Source: JAEUTH01 sp039931675 (lineage in GTDB: Bacteria; Bacteroidota; Bacteroidia; AKYH767-A; OLB10). From it: a stretch of DNA of 64,000 bases. The DNA lies in NCBI GenBank assembly GCA_039931675.1, contig JBDTRM010000291.1, forward strand, positions 9,380-73,379. The letters run 5' to 3'. The translations under genes were made by a program, and so were the position numbers. Position 1 is the stretch's first letter, and each line of letters opens with the position of its first letter. Below the pieces are notes generated by a model. The model saw nothing but the letters and a program-made list of their open reading frames with translations, made no database searches and had not been told where the DNA came from. This document shows positions 17,509-28,300 of the stretch, piece by piece.

Positions 17509-18723
17509 TTACTTACTGTTTAGTACCTTTTTTATTTCCTCATTTTCTTTTGTTAGTTTATTAATCTGTTCATTTTGTTTAATTATGTACAAGGTGAGCT
17601 GTTCCATTTTCTCAACAATTTTTGATTGCATTTGAGCAATATCAATTCCATTTTGTTCAACTTCACACGTTGAGGGTAAGCCCGGAAGATGATAATTCTC
17701 ATTAATAAAATTTGTAAGCTCATTTATTGAGTTAAGTTTATAATCCTTATCAAAAACATAATCGGGCCAGCTTGCCTTTAATAGCACTCTTATTTCTTCG
17801 CAAATAACTTTTCCACCCACTGAAAATGCGTAGCCATTGGCAGGCGTTGTCGTGTTAACGGCTACTTGTCCTATTGAATCAATTACGAAATAGTATCCAT
17901 TATCATTGGCAATGGAAAAACCTCTTGTCGGAGTTGCGGTTCCGGGAGCACCTGCACGCAAAAACCAATTACCACCGATTGGGTTAGTATTGGAAATTTC
18001 AATTGCTGCTGCTTTACCATGAGTAGATGTTTCATTTGCAGATACATGAAATTTTGCTCCCGGTGTCAGCGTACCTATTCCAACATTTCCATCGCTTTTA
18101 ATAGTTAGTTTCGGTAATGCCTGAATAGTTAAATTTAAATTGCCGGTTGCATTTCCTACGCCTGTGCCAAAATCAACATCCTCTGCAGCCCCAGAATAAG
18201 ACCCCATATAACCCCTATAAATCCCGTTTTCCTTAAAAGCTATGAACATTGAATTACCCCCGTCAAAACTTGTAATATTTGATGCACCATGATTAACAAT
18301 GTCTAAAGGGGAAGTTGGCGAAGCGGATCCAATCCCAACGTAACCACTTGTGCCTTTATAAATAAAAGGATTTACTCCGCTAACACCTCCTCCCAGTTGC
18401 ACATCCCCGCCATAAAAATTCTGATAAAGAGTAGCAGCAGAACCATTGCTACGTGCTTGAATATCTTGAGGATCAAATGCTAGATTAAACGCCCCTTTAT
18501 TTCCTAATACCATAAGGCCATGAGCAGTAGAAAGATTAAGACCCGTAGTACCAGGTACCTGTAATTTTGAGATGGGATTAGTATTTCCAATGCAAACTTT
18601 TGTAAACCCTGATGTCACATCTAATTTAACATTGGGTGCAGAGCCCACCCACTGCGCGATAACGTTTTTTGTAAATAATATGGACAGAAGTCCAATAGCA
18701 ATAATTAAGTTTGACTTTTTCAT
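17509..18723 (-). CDS. Tail-fibre-like exported protein without T9SS tail
   Basis: This 404-residue protein has a signal peptide ending near 'NVIAQ'. Its N-terminal head module is very similar to that of the 638-residue paralogue ('AHGLMVLGNKGAFNLAF', 'NFYGGDVQLGGG'), and it carries the shared 'GKAAAIEISNT ... NWFLRAGAPGT' block. The C-terminal part is different: 'ICEEIRVLLKASWPDYVF' through 'YHLPGLPSTCEVEQNGIDI', then a long coiled coil ending '...ENEEIKKVLNSK'. That C-terminal region is common in Bacteroidota tail-fibre-like or cell-wall-anchor-like proteins. It lacks both the S74 domain and any T9SS sorting domain, so it may stay periplasmic or work as a partner subunit. It is the first gene of the minus-strand run. 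Confidence 0.75.
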   Translation of the reverse strand: MKKSNLIIAIGLLSILFTKNVIAQWVGSAPNVKLDVTSGFTKVCIGNTNPISKLQVPGTTGLNLSTAHGLMVLGNKGAFNLAFDPQDIQARSNGSAATLYQNFYGGDVQLGGGVSGVNPFIYKGTSGYVGIGSASPTSPLDIVNHGASNITSFDGGNSMFIAFKENGIYRGYMGSYSGAAEDVDFGTGVGNATGNLNLTIQALPKLTIKSDGNVGIGTLTPGAKFHVSANETSTHGKAAAIEISNTNPIGGNWFLRAGAPGTATPTRGFSIANDNGYYFVIDSIGQVAVNTTTPANGYAFSVGGKVICEEIRVLLKASWPDYVFDKDYKLNSINELTNFINENYHLPGLPSTCEVEQNGIDIAQMQSKIVEKMEQLTLYIIKQNEQINKLTKENEEIKKVLNSK

Positions 18724-19320
18724 ATTTTTTGTGTTTTAAATTGTTAATGAGTTTAATGCTCAAATATTCTATGAACACAAACCTGAAACCTACCACTAAT
18801 GAACAACGGTAACTTTTGAATGTACAGTCGGTGAGGTTTTAATGCTATTTGGTAGGTGCCGGGAGGCAGTTTCAAACAACCAAATGAACAAATACAAACA
18901 TGCGTTCATTATACTGAGGCTCCTGGCAGAATGCCAAGGCACTATGCTTTTCAAACCCGAAGCCTCAAACCTTAAACAATTCCATCATCACCTAATCCTT
19001 TTCTTCCACCATTTCATCTTCCAATGTCAAAATCAAAAATTTAGGTGAAAATGAATAAAATTTTATGTGAAAGTTTAAAAATAATAGGTGAATGATTTTT
19101 TTTGTTTATATTTGTTCCCAAATAATTACTCCGGTTATAATTTTTTCACTCATATAAATACACGATTTCCCCCTTTAACATCCCCCAATAATAAGCTGTA
19201 ATCAGTGGTGTTCCCCCATAAACACCATGAAAAAAGAAATTTACTTAAAGACTCATTTGTCATTTGTTTTTGTAGGACCACAAGATTAATTCTGTAGGTT
19301 TTGATTACAACAAGAGTCAA
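18724..19320. other. 597-bp divergent intergenic region upstream of the giant adhesin
   Basis: There is no convincing gene of ordinary size here. It holds the promoter region of the minus-strand gene starting at 18723, which has the minus-strand sequence AATATTTGAG about 40 bp upstream, also found before the gene at 14369. It also holds the long leader of the giant adhesin. On the plus strand an exact TATATTTG -7-like box lies at 19107-19114, but I do not see a well-spaced TTTG upstream of it. Three CCCCC tracts follow at 19169-19173, 19182-19186 and 19213-19217. A 20-codon frame (19227-19289) precedes the adhesin start. Confidence 0.5.
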
Positions 19321-22300
19321 ATGCGTACCAAATTCATTGCTATGAAATCCAAATTATCTAACAAATTCAACTTTAAAAAAGTAATTCAGGGCTTATTCAT
19401 TTTAGCCTCTTTATTTACAGGCATTGATAAGGCATTCGCCACCCACGCTGCGGGTGCTGATTTGACCTATACCTGTCTTGGTGGTAATCAATACCGAATT
19501 GAAGTAACATTTTACCGTGACTGCGGAGGTATTGCCGAACCCGCAAATGTTCCGGTTACTTATAAGTCAGCTTCACTCGGGCAAAACCTTACTGTAACAG
19601 CAAATAAAATTGCGGGCACGGGCCAGGAAATTACTGTGCCTTGTGCAACATCTGCAAGCGCATGTAACGGTGGCACAAGCATTGGCATCAGGAAATTTGT
19701 TTACCAGGCAACGGTTACATTACCGGCAGCGGCCACCGACTGGAAATTCAGTTATGCAGTTTGCTGCCGCAATTGTGCAATCACAACTATTATGAATCCA
19801 TGTGCAACGGGTACAGAAATATACGTAGAGTCAACACTGAATAATGTGGCAGCACCTGGCAACAGTTCACCTTTATTTTCTAACATACCCATAGCCTTCG
19901 TTTGTTCAGGTCAAAGTTTTAATTACAATCATGGTGTTTCAGATGCCAATGGCGATTCGCTCAGCTATGAGTTTATTGCGCCTAAAATCAGTGAAGCAAG
20001 CAATGTTACTTTCATTCCTCCTTTTACAGCCACTACACCATTTTCATCAAGCACACCTTTCAGCCTTAATGTATTAACCGGCCAGATATCATTTACTCCT
20101 AACATGGTGCAGGTGGGTATCATGGCTATCCGCGTTAAAGAATATCGTAACGGTGTTTTAATAGGTTCAGTTATTCGCGATATGGAAGTGTTTACTACCG
20201 TGTGTGCAAATAATCTCCCTACAGCTTCGGGAATTAATAATACAAGTAATTATACAATAACAGCATGCGCTAATCAGCAAATTTGTTTTGATGTTTATAG
20301 TGACGATGCCGATGCAGGACAGACTGTAACTGTTACAACCAACAGCGGCATTGCAGCAGGAACATATACTATATCCGGAGGTGCGAAGCCAACACTCCAT
20401 TTTTGCTGGACTCCAACAGTGGCTGACATTGATTTGTCACCGCAAACTTTTACAGTAACTGTACAAGATAATTCATGTCCTAATAATGGTATTCAAACAT
20501 ATTCATATAGCCTAAATGTTGTTGCTCCCGATTTTAATATCAATGCAACCAATGTTAGTTGCAATGGTTTAAATAATGGAATTGTAACAGCGGCACCAAT
20601 TTATGCCGGACCTCAAACGTATTTATGGAATAATGGTGCTACTACGGCTTCAATAAGCAACCTCGCGCCCGGAACTTATACTGCAACGCTTACCAACAGT
20701 AATGGATGTACCATTTCAAAATCGGTTATAATTACTCAACCTGCTTTATTAAGTTCATCGCTCACGCAAACAAATATTTCATGTGCAGGATTATGTAACG
20801 GTGAAATTAATTTAACTGTGACCGGAGGTACTGCAGCTTATACTTATTCGTGGACAGGTGGCACTACTACGCAAAACTTATCAGGTAAATGCATAGGAAC
20901 CTATACGGTTACAGTTACCGATGCGAAAGGTTGCACAACAACACAATCAGCAACGCTTACTAATGTTTCAAATATAGCAGCATCAATTGCCGCTACAAAT
21001 GTTTCATGTTATGCGGGAAGCACAGGTTCGGCAATTTTAACTGTTGCCGGTGGAGTTACTCCTTATAGTTATTTATGGTCAAACGGAGCAATTGCAAAAG
21101 ATTTAAACGGAATTGCTTCCGGAACATATACCGTAACTGTTACTGATGGTAATTCCTGTACCAAAGTAACTTCAGTCGTAATTACGCAACCGCCATCAGC
21201 ATTAACGAGCAACATTACTTCTTCATCCAATATTTCCTGTTATGGAGGAGCAAATGGAGCAATTGATTTAACTGTGAATGGCGGCACTTCTCCATACACC
21301 TATAATTGGAGTAACGGAAATTCAAACCAGGATTTGAGCAATCTTTCCTCAGGTGTTTATACAGTTACAGTTACTGATGCCAAAGGATGTACTAATTTAA
21401 TAAGTGCAATCACCATCACACAACCTGCTTCACCTCTAAGCAGTAATGCCGCTTCTACAACAAATGTTTCATGCTTTGGTGGTAACAATGGAGGAATAAG
21501 TTTAACTGTAAATGGCGGAACAACTCCTTATAATTATAATTGGAGTAACGGTTCAACTTCTCAGAATCTTGCAAATGTTGTAGCAGGCACCTATAGTGTT
21601 ACAGTTACTGATGCGAAAGGTTGTAGCACCACAAAAACAGGTATGCAGGTAACACAACCTTCTTCTGCTTTAACCAGCAATACATCTTCCACAACAAACG
21701 TTTCATGTTATGGCGGCAACAATGGCAGCATTAACTTGTCGGTAAATGGCGGTACTACGCCTTATAGCTATAATTGGAGCAATGGCTCTACTTCTCAAAA
21801 CCTGACAAATGTAATTGCAGGTACCTATAGTGTAACTGTTACTGATGCCAAAGGTTGCACCAATGCTAAAACTGGTTTGGCTGTGACACAACCTGCTGCA
21901 ACTTTAAACAGCGCTGCAAGCTCTACCACAAATGTTTCATGCTTCGGTGGTAATAATGGTGGGATAAATCTCACTGTTACAGGCGGAACAACACCGTATT
22001 CTTATTTATGGAATAACGGAGCCACTATCCAGAATCTTTCAAACATTCCTTCAGGTAACTATTCTGTAATGGTTACTGATAGTAAAGGATGTACAAAGTC
22101 TGTTTCAGGTATTATAATCACACAACCCGCTGCATCATTAACCCCTGCAATAAATGCTACTTCGGATGTATTATGTTTTGGTGGAACAAATGGTTCAATT
22201 GTTTTAAATGTAACAGGTGGAACTACTCCTTATACTTTCAACTGGAGCAATGGTTCAACTGTTCAAAATCTGTCTAACATTGTAGCCGGTTCATACACAG

Positions 22301-25300
22301 TGAGTATAACTGATGCAAAGGGTTGCACAAATTCTGTTTCAGCAATAACCATTGGTCAACCTTTGACTCCCCTTGCTACAGGTGTTAGTAATCTTACGAA
22401 TGTAAGTTGCTATGGCAATGCAACAGGTGATATAGATTTATATGTAAATGGCGGAACTGCTCCTTACACTTATATTTGGAGTAATGCGGTAAATACACAG
22501 GATTTAAATAACGTTACAGCAGGAACATATACAGTAACTGTTACCGATGCGCATGGATGCACAATTGTTACAAATTCAATCATCATCAATCAACCTGCCG
22601 GACCATTAACAGCAAATGCAACAACTACTTCAAATGTAAATTGCACATCAGGAGCTAACGGAGCTATTAGTCTGTCAGTAACCGGTGGAACGCCAGGTTA
22701 TACTTACAACTGGAGCAATGGAAAGTCAACACAGAACATTTCTGGATTGAATGCAGGTACATACATAGTAATAGTTACTGATAATAAGGGTTGTTCTTAT
22801 AATGCTTCTGCTACGGTATCACAACCGGCAGGTTCTTTAAACAGCACTATTAATACTGCCCAAAATGTTTCGTGCTTTGGAGGTAATAATGGAATTGTAA
22901 ACATTAATGTAGCTGGCGGTACTACTCCTTATAATTACCAATGGAGTAATGGCGCTACTACTCAAAATTTAAACGGATTGCCTTCTGGTAGTTATACCGT
23001 TACAATTACTGATAATAATGGTTGTATAAATGTTGCGGCTGCTATTGTTAATCAGCCATCGGCAGCACTAAGCAATGTAATCAGTGCACTCTCAAATGTT
23101 TCATGTTTTGGTGAGCATACCGGGGCAATTGATTTAACTGCTAATGGTGGTACTGCTCCTTATTCATATTTGTGGAGCAATGGCTCAACAAATGAAGACC
23201 AGGCCGCTCTTGCTACAGGCACCTATACGGTTACTGTTACTGATGCAAACGGATGCACTAAGTCCAATTCGGCAATAAGCATTTCACAGCCCGGTGCAAC
23301 ATTAAACAGTACGATAGCATCGCTTAACAATGTTTCATGTAACGGTGGCAGCAATGGCGGCATTAATCTGAATGTTACCGGTGGAACTTCGCCATATAAT
23401 TACAATTGGAGCAATGGAGCATCAACACAGAATCTTGGTTCTGTTGCAGCAGGCATCTATACTGTTACAGTTGCTGATTCAAAAGGTTGCACCACAGTAA
23501 TTTCAGGAATTGCTGTATCTCAACCTCCGGCAGCTTTAAGCGGCAATGTTTCATCTTCTTCTAATGTTTCCTGTTTTGGCGGTAATAATGGTGCAGTTAA
23601 TCTTAGTGCAACCGGTGGAACTTCACCATATTCTTATCAATGGAGTAATGGTGCAACAACGCAAAATATTTCTAATGTATCGTCAGGAACCTATACTGTA
23701 ACTGTTACTGATGCTAAGGGTTGTACTATGCAAATAGCAGGCATAGCGATAACTCAACCTGGGTCATCGTTAACTGCCAATCCGTCTTCAACAACCAATG
23801 TAAGTTGTTTTGGAGGTAATAACGGAAGTCTAAGTTTAACAGTTAATGGCGGAACAACACCATATTTATACCAATGGAACAACGGAGCAACTACTCAAAA
23901 TATCAATAATCTTTCATCAGGAACCTATACGGCAACAGTTACTGATGCTCATGGCTGTACAACTGTTGTTGCTGGTATTGCAGTAAGTCAGCCTGGTGCT
24001 GCTCTTGCTGCTAACACATCTTCAACAAACAATGTCAGTTGCTTTGGTGGTAATAATGGAAATATTAATCTCTCGGTAAATGGAGGAACATTGCCTTATT
24101 CTTATCAATGGAGTAATGGAAGCACAACTCAAAATATAACCAATCTGAGTTCAGGAAATTATAGTGTAACAATTACTGATTCTAAAGGTTGCACGAAACA
24201 GGTTGGGGCAATTGTAATTAATCAGCCTCCCGCACCCCTTACTGCAAGTCCGGCTTCAATATCAAATGTAAATTGCTTTGGTGGTAATAATGGAAATATT
24301 AACCTTACGGTGAATGGAGGCACAACTCCATACACTTATCAATGGAGTAACGGAGCAACTTCGCAAAACATCAGCAATCTTAATTCCGGAACCTATACAG
24401 TTACAGTTACAGATAATAAAGGATGCACCACGCAGGTTGCAGGTATTGCAGTTAATCAGCCTGCTGCTGCATTAAATGGTTTGATTTCATCGCAATCGGA
24501 TGTAAAATGTTTCGGTGGCAGCAGTGGAATCGTTAATCTGAATATAACGGGAGGAACAACTCCTTATAGTTATCAATGGAGTAATGGCTCAACTGTTCAA
24601 AACCTTGTTAACGTGGTAGCAGGAACCTATAGTGTTACAGTTACTGATGCTAAGGGATGCTCAAAACAGATTACGGGAATTGTAGTCAATCAGCCAGGAG
24701 CGTCATTATCTGCAAATCCATCTTCAACTAATAATGTAAGTTGTTACGGTGGTAATAATGGTAATATCAGCCTGTTGATAAATGGCGGAACATTACCGTA
24801 TTCTTATCAATGGAGTAATGGTGCAACAACTCAAAATATCAGTAACCTGATTTCAGGAACTTACACAGCAACAATTACGGATGCTAATGGATGTACTACA
24901 CAAGTTGCAGGTATTGCAATCAATCAACCTGGGGCTTCGGTTTCAGCAAATGCTTCATCATCAACCAATGTTAGTTGCTTTGGTGGCAATAATGGAAATA
25001 TAAATCTGGCTGTAAATGGTGGAACTTCACCATATTCTTATTTGTGGAGCAATGGAGCTACAACTCAAAATATAAGCAACCTTTCATCAGGTAGCTATAC
25101 AGTAACTGTTACAGATGTAAAAGGATGCACCACACAGGTTTCAGGAATTTCAATTAGTCAGCCAGGTGCTGCTGTTACTGCAAATGCTTCTACAACAAGC
25201 AATGTAAGTTGTTATGGTGGCAATAATGGCGATATTAATTTAAATGTGAATGGCGGAACATTGCCGTATGCTTTTCAATGGAATAACGGTGCCACATTGC

Positions 25301-28300
25301 AAAGCCTGAATAATCTTCCTTCAGGAACCTATACGGCTACTGTTACTGATGCAAAGGGTTGCACTGCACAGGTTGCAGGTATTGTAATCACTCAGCCCGG
25401 AGCCTCGCTAACAGCAAATCCTTCGTCAACAACTAATGTAAGTTGTTATGGTGGCAATAATGGTAATATTAATTTAAGCGTTAATGGTGGAACGGCACCT
25501 TACTATTTTCAATGGACCAATGGTGCTACCACGCAAAACCTGAGCAATATCATTTCAGGAACCTATACCGTAAGCATTACCGATGCTAATGGATGTACTA
25601 CACTCGTTTCGGGCATTGCAATTAATCAACCCGGTGCATCATTGTCTGCGAATCCATCCTCTACAACAAATGTAAATTGCTTTGGTGGCAGTAATGGCAA
25701 TATCAATTTAACTGTAAATGGTGGAACAACTCCATATTCTTATTTATGGAACAATGGTACCACTACTCAAAATCTCAGCAATCTCTCATCCGGAACCTAT
25801 ACGGTTACTGTTAGTGATGCAAAAGGATGTACCATCCAGGTTGCTGCCATATCTATCAGTCAACCACCATCTGCATTATCAGGCAATGTGGTAACAACGC
25901 AAAATGTAAATTGTAATTCAGGAGGTAATGGTTCGGTAGCGCTTACAGCATCAGGTGGAACAGCTCCTTATACATGTTTGTGGAGTACAGGTGCCACAAC
26001 ACAAAATATCAGCGGCTTATATTCAGGAACTTATGTAGTAACAGTTACCGATGCCAAAGGTTGCACAGTTTCTGCCTTGGGAGTGGTATCGCAACCTACA
26101 GGAGCATTGTCAAGCACCATCAATGTTTCGCAAAATGTAAATTGTTTCGGAGGAAATAATGGTTCAATTGTTTTGGGAGTAAACGGTGGAACTTCACCTT
26201 ATTCTTATACATGGAGCAATGGTGCCACTACTCAAAACCTGAATAATTTGAATGCAGGAGTTTATTCAGTAACTATTACTGATGCTAATGGATGTATAAA
26301 TGTAACATCAACAATTGTAGGGCAGCCAACCGCAGCACTAAGCGGCAATGCTTCGTCAACAACTAATGTGAGTTGCTTTGGTGGGAACAATGGTAATATC
26401 AGTCTGTCAGTAAATGGCGGCACTGCTCCATACTCTTATCAATGGAGCAACGGAGCTACAACACAGAATCTTAATAATCTGTCATCAGGAACATATACTG
26501 TAACTGTTACCGATACGAAAGGTTGTACCAAGCAGGTTTCCGGTATTGCCATTAATCAACCCGGTGCTGCACTAACAGTTAATCCATCATCAACAACCAA
26601 TGTGAGTTGTTATGGAGGAAGTAACGGTAATATTAATTTAACCGTAGCCGGTGGAACTGCACCATATTCATATCAATGGAATAATGGAGCGACAACACAG
26701 AATCTTATTAATCTCTCATCAGGAACCTATACAGTTACAGTTACAGATGTGAAAGGATGCACAAAACAAATTTCGGGCATTGCTATCAATCAGCCAGGAG
26801 CTTCAGTTTCAGCAGTTCCGACTTCAACAACTAACGTAAGTTGTTATGGAGGCAATAATGGCAATATTAATTTAACAGCAAATGGCGGAACGTCTCCATA
26901 TTCATACCAATGGAGCAATGGAGCTACTACACAGAATATAAGCAATCTTTCTTCCGGAACCTATACTGTAACTGTTACTGATGCTCATGGATGTACAGTC
27001 CAGGTTTCAGGCATTGCTATCAATCAACCCGGTGCATCTGTTACAGCTAATCCATCTTCAACTACTAACGTGAGTTGCTTTGGTGGAAACAATGGTAATA
27101 TCAATTTAACAGCAAACGGGGGAACGGCCCCTTATTCATATCAATGGAGTAACGGAGCTACTACTCAGAATCTTATTAATCTTTCTTCAGGAACCTATAC
27201 AGTTACAGTTACAGATGCACATGGTTGTACCATGCAGGTTTCAGGCATTGCCATTAATCAACCCGGTGCTTCGGTATCGGCAACTCCATCATCAACAACT
27301 AACGTAAGCTGTTTTGGTGGAAACAATGGTAACATCAGTTTAATTGTTAACGGTGGAACATCGCCTTACACTTATCAATGGAGTAACGGAGCAACTACGC
27401 AAAATCTGAGCAATCTTTCATCAGGCAATTATTCAGTAACAGTTACAGATGCAAATGGATGCACAACCCAGGTTGCGGGTATAGCCATCAATCAGCCCGG
27501 TGCTTCAGTAACGGCCACTCCATCATCAACCACCAATGTAAGTTGTTTTGGCGGAAGTAACGGCAATATCAATTTAACGGTTAACGGAGGAACATCTCCT
27601 TATTCATATCAATGGAATAATGGAGCAACAACACAGAACCTCAGTAATCTTTCATCAGGAACATATACAGCAACAGTTACTGATGTGAATGGATGTACCA
27701 CGCAAGTTGCAGGTATTGCCATTAACCAACCCGCTGCTTCAGTATCTGCCACTCCATCATCAACAACTAATGTAAGTTGCTACGGTGGTAATAATGGCAA
27801 TATTAATTTAACAGTGAACGGTGGAACAACTCCTTATTCATATCAATGGAATAATGGTGCAACAACTCAAAATCTTATTGGTCTTTCATTCGGAACCTAT
27901 ACGGCAACCATTACAGATGCAAATGGATGTACAACGCAGGTTGCCGGTATAGCAGTTAATCAACCGGGTGCTTCCGTTTTAGCCTCGCCATCTTCAATTA
28001 CTAATGTAAGCTGTTATGGCGGAAACAATGGCAATATAAATTTAACAGTAAGCGGTGGAACAACTCCGTATTCATACCAATGGAATAATGGAGAAACAAC
28101 GCAGAACCTGAATAATCTTCCGAACGGAACCTATACCGTAACTGTTACTGATGCAAATGGATGTACAGAGCAAGTTGCAGGTATTGCAATCAATCAACCT
28201 GGTGCTTCGTTAACAGGTAATGTTACAACAACTCAAAATGTCAGTTGTAATTCAGGAGGTAACGGTTCAGTAGTATTAAGTGCAACAGGAGGAACAGCAC

